Shown here one piece after another: positions 33,101 through 46,409 of a stretch of DNA of 64,000 bases. The stretch is from Asterella californica (lineage: Eukaryota; Streptophyta; Marchantiopsida; Marchantiales; Aytoniaceae): NCBI GenBank assembly GCA_036924285.1, contig JAYKYS010000006.1, positions 24,774,001-24,838,000 of the forward strand. Direction: 5' to 3'. A program made the position numbers and the translations under genes. The notes under the pieces were generated by a model, which was not told where the DNA came from, made no database searches, and saw nothing but the letters and a program-made list of their open reading frames with translations. Position 1 is the first letter of the stretch. Every line of letters starts with the position of its first letter.

Positions 33101-36100
33101 ACTTCTCGTGTTGCCTCTGGAGTTCTCCCCGGGACCAAATAATTCAACAGGCCTTTACAGGTTCCAAATGATTGAGCCAGCTGAACTCCATACGGCTACT
33201 GAGGTAGAGAGAAATACTTTGTTTTCGTGACCTATCGTTTGCAGGGTCGTTACCAGTTATTAGGCTCACTGCTTCACTTGTATCTGATTGGAATTTTCTT
33301 TCAGGCTCGTTTCTGGGCGTTGGTTGGTTGTCTAGTACGAAAATTGCGCATAAGAGTTTGAGCAGACGATCATGCTACTCACGTGATGGTGCATGAACTG
33401 ACTCCTGAGGCAGCTGATGGTCGTACTCAACTCAACGACAGAAAGCTGATGTTATGGTTGAGAGTGAGTTAGAAAGGCAAGGTCATCAATGATGATGCAT
33501 ACGAAGAGAAAAGCGATGGAACTGGGGAAGGGACAACCTGACGAAGATAAATCAAACGCTCCCCTCATCATGATTTTTCCCTCTTCTTGCTGACCTTAAG
33601 GATGTCTAGCTTTGTACGAATGCTCTTGGAAGCTCCTTTCACCAACAGCAGTAACGAACACGGTCATATCAGAGATTCAGAGTAGTTGATTGACAGAGTC
33701 ATACTCAGGCGGGGGTTCACATTAGCACCCCCACCAAGTCACACCACTTGATTTACACACTCCGAATTCGACTTTAGCTACAAACATCTGTCGGGGAAGT
33801 CCAACTTAACTGTTCTTTTATTTACTCCAAACTTCGGGGCACAGTGGGCTGTATGGGCAATTAACTTAAGCTTTTCCGTTCTGCTGAGTGAATGGCACTG
33901 GAGTGCCAGTCTATCTACTCATCAAGAGCTCCATCTAATATCTGAAGCTTCTTCATGCTGACTGGCACTTGGCCCTGAACCGTGAGGACTACGAAGTTAT
34001 GGTGGTAGTTGCGGAGGAGGGATGTGCAGCGGCGGATTGCATGAATGCTTATAGAATGACCCGAAGCCGTTTCTATCGAGGAAATCGTTACGTTTCTTCC
34101 AGCTGACAGTGGGTATTTTCTCCGTGATGGGTGGTCGTTAAACGATGCAAGCATAGCAGAGGTGTGTATTGGTCGATTGATTGTTTGGTGTTCGTACAGT
34201 GATACCAGGAGTCGGCTTCAGGAGGGATTGTTGTCTGCTATTAGCTGATATAAGGATCACCAATCTTGTGACTTCGGTCTTGAAGAACGTGCCGGGATGA
34301 AGAAGATCTGGTTCACGTGAACACAGAGTGTGCAAGTGCATTTATCTGAACGACAGAAACTCCTGTCAGAAGATTCAGGTGCAGGGGTGGTCGGGGATGC
34401 TTGATGCACAGACCTGGGTCCTGGAACCCGGTCGATTCCATTCCTCTCCACGGAATGGCTAGAAGAGTCAGAACTCATACAGTTCAGTCCTTGTTCATAC
34501 GGCTTAGTAGCCAAGACCTGGAGCTCTATCTCAGAGGAGTTCCGAGCTCAGAGGATCATGGCAGTGATCGAACAGGGAAGTTGTTCATGTCCGGTAGGAC
34601 GCGTGCAACAAAGTTTCAAATTTGCTTTGCCCTCTTTTTATCTGGTAGACTCTTCAGTATCTTTTTGTCCTGTGGATCCCATCAGCTCCGGCTGAAACAG
34701 TCTGACTATATGTCTCATTCTGCGCTTGTCGTGAGATGCAGGGATGTAACAACAGCATCTCTCCTGCCAAATATCAATGCCAATAACTACTCCATGCAGC
34801 ATTTCAGTCTTGAGATGGACTGAATTTATGTACAGCATCCGTCCTGACAAATCTTTGGTGCAGAATGACGACAATCTTATTCTGCATATCAGTTTCGAGA
34901 TGAACGCAACTGTTGATACGAATCATTCAGAGAGCCGAATATGTGTCACTTGAGCTCTGGTTTTGTAACACCTCCGGATCGTTTATTTCTTTGCACCTGT
35001 CGGTCCTATCCAGTTGTGCGGAAGGTAGAAGACACCCGAGAAGCCATATCCTACCAAGTAAGACCTTCAGGCTCTGTACTAACAAACCTGCATCTTTTAT
35101 GGAGTCTTTTTATGCCTCTGTGCTGAATTTACACTCATATATCTTTGCATTTACCAAGTTTTCTGACCATTATTCATACAGTAGGGGGTTGAAACATCTC
35201 ACTTTTTAATTCAAAATTAGATAGAGAATAGAAATATTTTCCGCCCGTAAACGGGTTCCAGTGAAATTTACAGAAAGGGTAGAGACGAGGGAATCTGTAA
35301 TGCGTTTTCCGATTCTGTAAATTGTTTTATTTATGTTGTTATTATTCTCTCCAATATTATCGTAAACTGTTTACTATCAGTGGCACTTAGAGCAAAGTAA
35401 TGCTTAGTAATCCTAATTATTAGAATTAGCTGCACTAATAAAATGGCACAGACAGTAACCACCAGTTTGTGAGTGCACTTTTGATCAAATAATTACGGTT
35501 AATATTTCAGAGGATCTTATAATTAGGGCTCTCTCGTGTTGTCACAAGGCATTTGAGACCCCTTGTACCGTAGCTCGAGGTCAGATTCGAAAATAATAAG
35601 TCAAGAAAATTAACAAAAACTCAAGAAATTCTTTTAAAGTTGGATGAGTAAAGTGCCAAAACTTTAAAAGTGCCAAAATTTAGTACTCTGTAAATGAACC
35701 ATGAAATAAAATTAAGAGAAACATACCAAGTAATAAATCAATCCTGGCACCTACTTGAGCAAAGTTTAGTAACTGTTATAAATACATGGATTCCTTTAAG
35801 AGATCACAACCACATGGTAAAGTATGCGCATAAGTAAAAACGAGTGAAGAGGAAAAGGACAACATTGTCATGATTTAATAACGACCAGTTCGCGCTTGTT
35901 AAGATCCTTCTGGTAATCAGTTCACACTTGCCAATAATATGCATGCAACATGTGTTTGCTGTTATCAGGAAATATATAAAAATTTTAAGTGAAAATTTTA
36001 TATTAAGTTGGAAAAAGAAATTATAATATCTCTAAATGTTAAATATTAGGTGAACCTGGAGACGCTAGAGGATCCCAGCATAACCCATAAGTCAAAGAAG

Positions 36101-37670
36101 AAGAATGCGCTCCTGGAGTATATGTGTGAGAAGCCACAAGCAAAGAACCAGGAAGTTTATGAGGACTTAAATTTATTACCTAACCCTTCCCAACGGAAGG
36201 GCTAGGTGATAAATTAAACCATATGCATATTCTCTCTGCTATGAAATATGCATGCCTAGTTTTTTATTTACAAATACGATAATTTCTTTTTGGTTAATGG
36301 AGAAAGGTTCAAAAATATGTCGATTTATTCTTTTCTGGTTTCAAATTAGAGTGCCGAATTTGAACTCGAGGTACGGTTACGTAATACTTAAATTTCTTGA
36401 CTGGTTTAACTATCGGTAACCAGTCAAGAGTATAATAAAATAATACATCGCTAAGAGAGATGTGATCAAGCACAACAAACCTTGGAGATGTTATCAAGTA
36501 AACAACAGACGTTTGACAATGAATCCGCTTATATTATCTCCCTTGATAGTATGAAGATAATTACACCGTTTTCGTACTTCCAGGTAGGTAAGTAAGCAAT
36601 TATTAACTTTATTTTTACTTCAAACACTAGTAACATTATTTGGAATGAACCTTTGTATGTAACTCGTTCAGTATGAGTAATGAGTGTTTTCCTAGATTTT
36701 GGACATAGAGACAATAATATCTTTTGTAGTGGTAAATTTGATCACGCAACTTTTATATACTATTGACAACTAAACTTACATACTGCTTTTAACTACCATA
36801 CCATCAAACTTACGTTATTCATTGAACTACGGTAGTTCTGTAGTTGAGTTAAGGTGACTGCGATGATAAGAATTTGATGTGACAAGATGAATCACTCATT
36901 ACCTTGACTGTACCAGTTTAGCATTGATTGAGGGAGACAGCCGAGTGCCGAAAAGCGGCGGTCCAAAAAGATTGAGTACCGAAACTCATCGCTCCGATCG
37001 GTTCGTCTCCTTTAGCAAATTCGAATTCAAATCAGAAGGAATGCTTCTGGTTACAAGACTATATTTCTTCGCGTCTGATGTGGCGAAAGAGTGACTTGGA
37101 CCTTTACAGCTGAAGTGTGAATCTTGAACATGTGATCATGACAGTTGTTGGTACAGTGCTTACATCAAGTACTGTACCATCCCTCTCTTGAAACCTTAAC
37201 AGGTCGAGGAGATGCTGCTGCACTTCATGTACTTGATTACAGACCGTTCTTGACATGAATATACGGCTAAGCGAAGTACAGTTGTTCTTTGACATGACAA
37301 TTACATGTACATGAGACGAATGGAGAATTGGCTTGGGCATAAATGTCAGTCCAAAGGTTTATAGTTTCTGGTGTAACAGCACATATATTGATACATCTGA
37401 AGATAACTGCATTAAAGGACGCGTGATACTGCACGAACCTGCCGACGAAACTGAGAAAAGGACCCCTGAGAAAATTACAGGTTTTCGAGGGAGTCCATCC
37501 ACACTTCACTGGGCTTCGAATTCACCTACCTGCACCCTTATCTTCCAACTTGGCAGAACTGAAGATCAGAGAAGTTAGAACTCTCTCGACCCCATACTTC
37601 ACAATCTGATCACTTTTGCCATTCCATCATCTATACAAGGTTTATTTGATTTCACTACTTAGCGCTTAGG
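30110..37670. other. Long intergenic region, no gene supported
   Basis: Open frames such as 31433-31930 (-) and 33915-34154 (-) have no recognisable domain. 35200-36750 is strongly AT-rich. An 18-bp unit CTCTGGGATATCCCGACT is repeated twice at 32343-32378. Confidence 0.4.
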
Positions 37671-37675
37671 CCAGA

Positions 37676-37745
37676 AAGCTGCCGCAGTGGTTAGAGAACT
37701 GAATTGTGTTCCACGTACCCTCTAGGTGTAAGTTCTGAGTTCATC
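37676..37745 (+). repeat. Possible tRNA-derived SINE head
   Basis: An A-box-like TGCCGCAGTGGTTAGAG is followed by a degenerate B box (AGTTCTGAGTTC) about 41 bases later. There is no full tRNA fold. Confidence 0.3.
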
Positions 37746-37935
37746 TTCTATATCATGCGGCATGACTTCAACACATCAGGATTCATTGACAACTTAACCA
37801 CGTACCAGACTTTGGTACGAAGCACAGGAGAAGTGCTGGCTCATTCTTGACAGTAGAGGCACAGTTCAGTCAGTGACTGCTTTAGTACTCAGCTTGAGTG
37901 GTGCGTGTGTTCTCGTGTGGATTGTGCTAAACTCG

Positions 37936-39776
37936 ATGGAGCTCGAGCATGGAGAAGATGCATTGTCTGACATCACCTGTTTTCACCAGAAACATGGTGT
38001 TAGAGAACTGATCACAAGATTAGACATGCAACAAGTGCCTGAATACTTTGTGAAGCCGGTGATCGAGCGCAAAGTGGAACAAGTCTTCTGCAACACGGAA
38101 GAGATTCCTTGTATAGATTTGCAGGCTCGTCAGTCGAAAGACTTACTGGCAGCTGTGGAAGATGCTTGCAAAACGTGGGGACTTTTCTATGTCATCAATC
38201 ATGGAATTCCTACATCTTTTCTCCAAGACATGCAGGAATGTACCAAAGAGTTTTTCGATCTACCGCATGACGAGAAGCTCCAAGTAACCACAGAAGCTGG
38301 GTTTGCCGGACCAGTGCACTTTGGAGGAGGAGGCAATAGAGACTGGAGAGAGGTGCTGCGAATTCACTACTCTCCACCTTCCGATGTGGCGAAGCAGAAC
38401 TGGCCTTCAAAACCACCTGGTTTCAGGTATCTTCCAACTGCATAAGTCAGAACTTTTAGTAATGTAACTGCAACTCTAGACCTCCAAATTAGTCGTTGAT
38501 GGATATTTTCATGCATTCTTCGTAACTACCACGTACGGTTGACATGTTGAAGCGAAATTTCACCGACTTCCAAGGGTAACATGTATATATAGCATGGAGA
38601 CAACTCTTCGAAATGGATGTGAACTTGGTACATAATTCAATATTCGTTTAGATTTTGACGGTTGATCACGGGGATTAGACATCTAGACCCTCAGCAATGG
38701 CAGTTTAGAGAATATACGTCTTCGACTTAGTCATAAAAGCTGAACACACTATGAAGAGTTACTGAAACTTGGGTAGGCCAACTTTACGAGATACTGGCGA
38801 GTTTCTGATCCGACCCTGTCAAATGCTTGTCATTCAATCATTTGATCGATACATGAAACCAGAGAGTTATATGATATGGGGAGAAAATACGGTTAGGAAA
38901 ATATAAACAGTCCTAGCTCCAAAGCGTACATGTGTGCTAAAATCTTGTTACTCTTGTTGTGCCGTTGTTGCAATTGTGCAGGGCTCTGCTGGAACAATAT
39001 GACGATCATCTTCAAACGCTCACCGTGAATCTTTTAAAGATTATCAGCCGTTCACTCGGTCTGAATGAGGACTTCTTACTTGAGGCTTGTGGAGAAGCCA
39101 AGACTTCAATAACCGTCAACCACGCTCCTCCAAGCCTGGATCCGAGTCTAACAATGGCTCATCGTGCGCATTCTGATCCCAACATGCTAACACTCGTTTT
39201 GCAAGACGATGTCACAGCACTGCAGGTGTACAAGGATGGCCGTTGGCTCGATGTTAAGCCCGTCCAGAACGCCTTTGTCGTGAATATCGGAGACCAAGTC
39301 CAGGTACTCACCAAACATGAGTCTGCATGTTGCAGATGTTTCGGAATTTACCTTGAGGATGCAGCTGTATGAAATGCTGAGTGCCATCATGTAACTTGCT
39401 TCTGCCAAGTAGTGCAGCCATAGACACTGAACTAATATTGCTTAGATGTTTCGGGAATCTTATTCTAAAACTTGTGATCTTTTTGTCCTTATAATCCTAC
39501 TAGATTCTCAGCAACGCAAAGTACAAGAGCTGCTTGCATCGAGTGGTGAGCAACCATTCTGCAAGGACTTCTACAGCATACTTTATCGCTCCATCGAGGA
39601 ATTCCACCCTAGGTCCAGCTTTAGCTCTTATCGATGGAAACGATTCACCTCTCTACCCGCAAAAGCGATACGGAGATTACTTGGACAACTTTTACAAGAA
39701 GGCTGAGCGCAGTCGTCCCACCGAAGAATACAAATCATCTGGTTCTAAGCTGAAGGCAGAATACGACCCCAAGTAG
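37936..39776 (+). CDS. 2-oxoglutarate/Fe(II)-dependent dioxygenase, 3 exons
   Basis: Exons 37936-38426, 38982-39303 and 39504-39776 give 361 residues, the usual length for plant DOXC-type enzymes. The start is the first ATG; the frame is open further upstream but without an ATG. The N-terminal DIOX_N part contains IPCIDLQ, CKTWGLFYVINHGIP and a helix ending in KEFFDLPHDEKLQ. The catalytic jelly roll carries the iron ligands: H-x-D in AHRAHSDPNMLTL (exon 2) and the distal His in CLHRVVSN (exon 3). The 2-oxoglutarate-binding R-x-S lies in ARTSTAYF. All introns are GT-AG. Enzymes of this class hydroxylate or desaturate hormones and specialised metabolites; the substrate is not evident. Probably cytosolic and intact. 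Confidence 0.92.
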
Positions 39777-39779
39777 TTC

Positions 39780-41075
39780 TTTGGTGAACTAGCATGATTC
39801 CTTCTGCGAACACTGCAAGCATCGATCATGATCACCGATCATCGATCATCGATCCTCGTTTATATAAACTACCCACAGTACATGTCTTACAGTGGTAGTT
39901 AATACAACAGATTACCGTAACTCCGTTTCCATGATGATGATCTTTCAGCAAGAACCAACCGTTCATTCTTGGTTCAGTTACAAGCACTTTCGCTTCGTTT
40001 CACCTGGATGATGGTACGTATCAGAACTTGGTCGTATACTTCGAACACCAACTTTCATAATATCCGATTTGAAGTTCTAAAACAAATCGACTATTGTCCT
40101 GAGTTTACCGTACTTCCGAATGACATGAAAGTCTCATGTGATGGAATGCAAGAGCAAAGTTTGCCCATGTCTAGAGTCTCGTCTGTACCATCTGCCCTGC
40201 ACACTATAGTCGGAAGAATATTGTATATCTCCGAGGTGGTGGGAAGTAGCCAAGTGAGGTTTTGAACCTCGACTGGAAAGTGGTCCTAAGTGGTGTTCTT
40301 AGTGCTCTCACTACCCAATCTATAAAGCTTTTTCTCAGTTTCTATTAATCTAATTTGACTTTAAGTGTTACACACGTGCATCACACAACACAATTGGACG
40401 TTCAGTCTTATTCTAAGTACAATAAGGACTCATACATGATAAGCATATGCTTTAGATCACAAAAACGCCCTTCAAACAATTCTTTAGACGGGCTTGTGCA
40501 CTAGCAATATCTTCTTCACTGTTTTTCTTCGATAAACTACCTAAAATGTTTAATTTTGACCTTATACTATTCGTTGATATGAGCTCCATTCAAGATGAAT
40601 CTTACAACAATAGATAGCTTAAGTTTTCAAACGATACTTGTACACATTGATTAGATCAAGATAAACTCTTATCATCATATATCAAAATTTATCATTTCTA
40701 ACACTTATAACTTAAAACGTCTTAATCTTTCTTCCTGACCAACATGTTTAATCTAAGTTTTGAGTGATCAAACAAGTTCAAACTAAACATGTAGCATACC
40801 ACTAGAAAACTTATCTTCTATAGCTTCCAACAAGACAAAACATGCACGCAGCAAGCAACCAGTGAGTTTAAGATGTGGTACCGAAGACAATGATATCTCA
40901 CAGTTAAAGATTTTCAGTTAGCAACATTGTGTAACGTCTTCTCAATTATGATCTCTGTGTCAAATTCACAAAAAAATGCTTCTTTGTCTCGCTTGCAACA
41001 CCTCCATGAAGTTCCACCTCCAATCCTAAGTCGTTAGTTCAAAGCCTACCAAGAGATGTAGGTGAAATCACTCTT
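39780..41075. other. Intergenic region downstream of the dioxygenase, no gene recognised
   Basis: Only short frames. A small GATCATCGATC repeat lies near 39823-39857. Confidence 0.4.
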
Positions 41076-41079
41076 CTTC

Positions 41080-41735
41080 TTTAAAAATCCGTCACATTTT
41101 AATCTGAACTTCGGTAACCTATTGTTCTCACCTCGAACTTCCAACTGGGCTCAAACTTTACAAGAAATTTCTCTCTCACCACTCACTCTTAAAATTGCAG
41201 CTTCAAATCTCAAACCAATTGCTCGGAATAGACCAAGTCTTTCATCTGCTGCCTTATGAGCTTGACATACCCTGGTCGCTAAAATCCACAATCTCAACAT
41301 CTTCTCTTAATCAAATGAGCTAAAATTTCACAAGTAGTAAGCTGATAAGGCACACCCTAATCTTCAAAATTTTCACTCAAAGATTCAATACCATGCTTAT
41401 GAAACAACTCTATCTTTGAATCCAAACAAAACAGTTTTACTTCTGCCTCTCAACGGTTATAGCCAACTTCAGTTGACCACTTCGAGGTCAATTCCAACCT
41501 AAACGTAGTAATAATTTACATCAGTACAACCAGCACGGCATCAACTATCCAATCCCCTTGACAATACCAAAAAGTCATCTCTCAAACTCTCGAAGCACTA
41601 ACAAACATGGCTTTGGATACCGATTTGAACTCTTTGATTTTGAATGATCATAACTCCACACAGAGAACTCCAAATCGATCGATCTTATCCTCCAGTATTA
41701 TAACGTAGCTCGAGAGCTTTTCAACCATTCTAATT
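41080..41735 (-). repeat. Decayed LTR relic related to the nested element's LTR
   Basis: Blocks run in the same order as in the LTR at 249-2653. CAAATCTCAAACCAATT near 41203 resembles 1090-1107; CAGCACGGCATC near 41530 resembles 1417-1430. GATCATAAC plus AAATCGATCGAT and CGAGAGCTTTTCAACCAT (41647-41728) resemble 1531-1612. Identity is low and there is no internal coding region, so it may be a solo LTR. Confidence 0.5.
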
Positions 41736-41739
41736 GAAA

Positions 41740-44000
41740 TAAAAAAAGAGTATTTATTATACAAAAAATGAATTCTTTGAGAGTATTTTTTATTTATAGA
41801 ATATAATATTTTTGAAAAAATATATTAAAACACTTCTTGAATCGCAAGATTGTCACCAAAATACAAAGAATTGTCCACTCAATTTAGAACTGAGTGTTTT
41901 TTCATGGAAAATATACGCTTTCTTCAAAAAACTCACTTTTGACGACAATGATCAATAACTTTTATTTAGTGATGTTGGTTGTGTCAGATACAAACCACTT
42001 GGAGTAATATGTTATTATTTTTTTGTATTTGTATTTTACTCCTGTTTGATGCATTTACTTCTCAATATACCGAGATGAACTATTAAGGAAAGTTCACTTT
42101 AAATTACTTACACAACATTTTCATTCGTCCAAAGATAAAGTATTTCTATCTTTCATATCACCCACCATTTAGTTAGGAAATAACAATGCCATGAAGATGA
42201 ATCTACAACATTCAAAGATCGAGTTGGTGTTCTTCAGTTTCTTGTTCTAAATCTTGTCTTTCATGAAATAACGTCGATATCATCTCATGAATTTTTTGGT
42301 TGAATATCCTCACAGTTTTATCACGAAGTACAATGTCCAATACCTTGGATAAAACAGTTGAATTGTAACTTTCTTGAATTATCATCTACCAGAATACGAT
42401 CCCAATATTGATCTTGTACCACTTCAAAAGATTTGGTACAATACAAAAATCCATAAAAATGATCAAGATGAAAACAAGTTTGAAAGAAATTTGCATGATA
42501 CAAAATCTAATTGATATTGAATATATATCAAAGCTCTAAGTATGGATTCTAGAATTACATCTCTTGCTACAGTTAATATAAATGAGATCATCACCATCGA
42601 CAATCGATTCAAATCTCAAAATGGAAGTTCGAAGAAGTCAAAAATTGATGCATGACTCTTCTGGTCTAAGAGCTATGCTGCTGAAGAACATTTCCAAACT
42701 AGTTAATATCATGTCTTTGGGTAGAGAAATGACAAACATGCAAAATACTACTAGATACATCTACCTCTTTAACATATGGGAATGGACCATTTATCCAGGT
42801 TTGGATTCACACCATAGTAAGTTAAAGAAGAAAAGAATTCGAATAAGTAAAGTAGTTTGATAACAAAAGTTATAATGACACAATCTGCATGTGTTCAATG
42901 AAAAATTTTCATTGAACACATGCAGATGAAAAAAGGAACATAATGACAAACATACCTTGTCATATGATTCAGTTGTAGCTATCACGATTTTTATTTTGCA
43001 CATTGATTTGTAACCACCAACATATAATTACTCATTGCTTTCTCGCATAGACATGATAAAGGCAAGTTGTTGCACATTTTTCTTTTTCTCTCAACTTGTT
43101 ATTATGGTTCTACAAATAAAAACCGCAGTGAATATATCATTATTTGAAGTTCTTTCACATAGACATGGTAAACATGTTATTTCTACCCAAACATGATATC
43201 ATTAGTATTATATATACTTATATGTCATAATAGTTAATACGTAGTTAATGTACATTCAATTTGTTACTATAAGGAACAACCTTGAGACAAGATCTTCCGC
43301 AAGGAACAAATCTACAATCTTAGGCCTAAATATACATCAAAAGTGCACTTCTATCAGAAATGAATGAATTGGACAATCTATAAAAATGACAAAAAATTTC
43401 ATTAGCATGATTCGTTCGGAAATTAATTTATAATCTCTTTTAGTAATATTAATATATTTAATTTAGATATGTAATATATGTGTATTATTTTTATCATAGA
43501 ATTGGAAAAATAACAACTTCTATGCCAAAGAGGGGGTTGGGTAAGTGTGAACTATAACTGTAAACCCGAAAAATCAAAAATGGTGGCAATGAACATACAA
43601 GTGGTTGTGCATCCGAAAGAACTTTCAGCCTTCTTTAGAGTATAAGGTTACAATTTCGAGGAGGTTCTAATAAAGACACGCACAACTATAAAACATTCTT
43701 AACCCATAAGCCTAGAAAAGAAAAATATCCTCTCGAGATTATAAGTGCAAAAGTGCCAAAGCCTACATGTTTATTCATCTTTAGGCAACCTGAGCATTGT
43801 TAGAGTTCCATGATGAAAATTTTGTCGTCATAGAATTTTCTGACACTGCAACTTCCAGTCTGAAGAAAACTACATTCTCTTCAATGGTCCTCTCGGTAAA
43901 ACATTCTCGGATCACGACATTGGAAGAGTAATTTTCACTGAAGAGCCTGACAAGGTCGTCTAGCGTGTATACGCGTATGATACTATTTGATTATCGATGC
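41740..44000. other. AT-rich non-coding DNA
   Basis: No recognised gene. It contains a 45-bp palindrome (42883-42927). A block near 42050-42100 is repeated in inverted orientation near 53645-53695. Confidence 0.5.
42883..42927. repeat. Near-perfect palindrome, 22-bp arms
   Basis: The arm ATCTGCATGTGTTCAATG plus AAAA (42883-42904) is exactly complementary to 42906-42927, with a single central A. Confidence 0.9.
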
Positions 44001-45123
44001 GATGAGATCGTATTTGTGATCTAGACTTAAAGAATAAACAGAATAGCGTGTTTAGCTCTCTGCCCAGCTCTCATCTCTCCGGCTCCATCTCTTCGATATC
44101 TCATCGGCTTGCCGCTCCTATTCATGCATTTATTTCTCATCGATTCATTCAATACTTTCTCAGTGTTAGAGTGCTTTGATATTACTTTCCGCCAGTGTCT
44201 TATCTCCATGATGCTCAAGGTCCAACTGTTTTGCTCTCAGGTCACACAATGTCTTTCTGCATCACCTCTTATCCAGTGTCTTTTGTGTCAACTCTTTGTG
44301 GATTGGGCTATATCTCTATATTCTTGTTCGTGTGTATATTTATCTTCATATGCTTTGTATATGTGCAGATCTTTTTTCATCCTGATCTCATTTCTTTTCA
44401 GGCTTGGGAGCAGATTTGTGGACACCTTGGCTAGCCCATAGTCGTTTGGGGTTCTCCTCCTTTTCAGATTCTCTACCTCCTACTAGAATGTGACGAACTA
44501 GACTACACAGATGAAGGTGTGGAGAACGAGATTCAAATGGTATTTTTTCAGTTTTAGGGTTGGATCTCTATCTCCGGCGGTATGATGCTCATGCTCTCCT
44601 CACTTATTGCTTTGAGGATGAAGTTTCGTTGGAAGCATTTCGGAGTTATGTGGCCTCAAACTGGATCCGTAGGGTTCGATTGGTGGTCCTGACGACTTGG
44701 CAATTAAGCCCGTCCTTCTTTGATTCTGATGCGGCTAAGTCGACGATCTTGTCCTCCTCTGACCCGTTTATTTGAAATTGTCTGATGTGTCATTTCTCAT
44801 GAGAATTGGCTGTAGAGGTGAGAGGATACATATCTAGTATGTCTCCCGTTTGGATCAAAATTTCTCAAGTTTTCCCTTCGTGTAAGGATCTTCTTCCTCT
44901 CATGTTTCGTTCAATTCGGCACTTGCTCCGACTTCCACAGGCAACTAGGAATCTCGTGTATGCATTTGCAAAGGAACATGTACTATGGCCAAAAGAAAAG
45001 GAGATGTCTTGACATTTGTGTATCCGATTTCGAGGTCAATTGCTCAAGTTCGAACTTATGCTTGTTGACCTCTCGATCGACTATATATTTCATGTCTCCT
45101 AGACCCATCAGCATACGTCCTCG

Positions 45124-45168
45124 TTGAGAATTCATCACCCACCAGCATTGTGGGTGATGAATTCTCAA
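45124..45168. repeat. Perfect hairpin, 19-bp arms and 7-base loop
   Basis: The arm at 45124-45142 (TTGAGAATTCATCACCCAC) is exactly complementary to 45150-45168. The loop is CAGCATT. Confidence 0.9.
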
Positions 45169-46263
45169 TGCGGCAAGGAGGTAAACAGCCTTAGCATAAA
45201 AGTGCAATTATAGAGAATTCAGACTTGTAGTATTCAGTCTGAACTACCTTCCTCTTTTATGAAGTAATCTATGGCTCAAGAGCTGAATCATTGACTATAC
45301 TCTATGTACATGATGAAGGAGGAACTGCAGTTGTTATAGTTCGGAGGGTAAGTCTGCACCATTCGTACACTTTGTTGCTACTTTACTCAAGGACAAAAAG
45401 TATAATATATGGAGATACTCTCAATCAGGTTGTAGCTTTTTGTAGTGATGAGAGAATTCTTTTGTGTTATGTGTTAGAGATGGCATATCATCAATGTAGA
45501 GGCTGCACCATCTCATCATCTTATTAGTCATCTCGTACTTTTAGATGGCCGAACGTCTCGCCGGACGTTATGCCGTCTCTATAACAGCTTCAGCAGAAAA
45601 CATGTATTTACATGATTTCGGATCTCAGCTGGAGATCTGAGACAAGAGAGACAAGGTCAGAGTCTGGACCTTGCTGTTTGGTGATCATATGTATGAGAAT
45701 GTCACATAAGTATTATCTATCTTTGGAGGGGCAATTGGAGAATTGACGCTGTAGGAATAACAGTAAGAGAATACGGACATATGACCATCTGTCACATCCG
45801 TCATCAGTGTCTTTTGAGATGGAGCAGTCCAGTTATATTACCGTAGACATTAGTGTCACTGTAGGAGTAGTTCAAGGAAGTGATGAGCCCACTTCAAAGA
45901 TAGTAAGTTAGATAGTTAGTAATTATTTCCAAGTTCTCAATTGAAGGACCATGCTTATATGTAGTCTGTTTACTGCTTAGTAGTTAGTGGAGGGTTAAAA
46001 GCCATTAGTGGCTTTCGCACTTGTAAGTTTCAAGTCGTACTCTGACCTGCCAGTTACGTCCACTCGGTCGTCTCAATCACGACATCCCTTGGGTGTTTGG
46101 GTCCTCATGGGGTTTAAAAGGCCATCTCTTGATCTTTGCTTTGTGTGACATGGTGTGCGTTGTTTTGAAATTTTAGAGTTAGCTGGAAAAAATTGTTTAG
46201 AAGAGCTCTTTTTCGTCTTAGTTCTTTCTGTAAGCTTTCCATGCCCACCTAGGTGGTCATGGT

Positions 46264-46409
46264 TAGCGTGGAAGTTTACCGAGACGGGACTAGAGATAAA
46301 TTTACAGTGAAAACTTGTCATTTATTGTCTTTTCTCATCTATTATGCCAAGAAGACGACTGGTTACCGAGACGGTTTACAGTGCCGAGGCATTTACAGTG
46401 CTCCAGTTT
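46264..46409. repeat. Partial copy of a Harbinger-type MITE (matches 52370-52515)
   Basis: About 146 bases align without large gaps with the inner part of the MITE at 52289-52524, starting at TTAGCGTGGAAGTTTACC and ending at CAGTGCTCCAG. By eye the match is above 90 percent. The outer left part and both TTA-flanked ends are missing. Confidence 0.85.

Noticed and set aside
33915..34154. 80-codon minus-strand frame that reads like a protein tail
   Set aside because: No acceptor-linked upstream exon or recognised family could be established.
36930..37015. tRNA-Ser-like stretch (GGAGAC...GTCTCC ends, GCCGAGTG block)
   Set aside because: The T arm and anticodon arm cannot be formed at the required spacing, so it is not called as a tRNA.
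37873..37935. N-terminal hydrophobic extension of the dioxygenase
   Set aside because: The extension has no ATG (it begins with GTG); the ATG at 37936 gives the normal family length.
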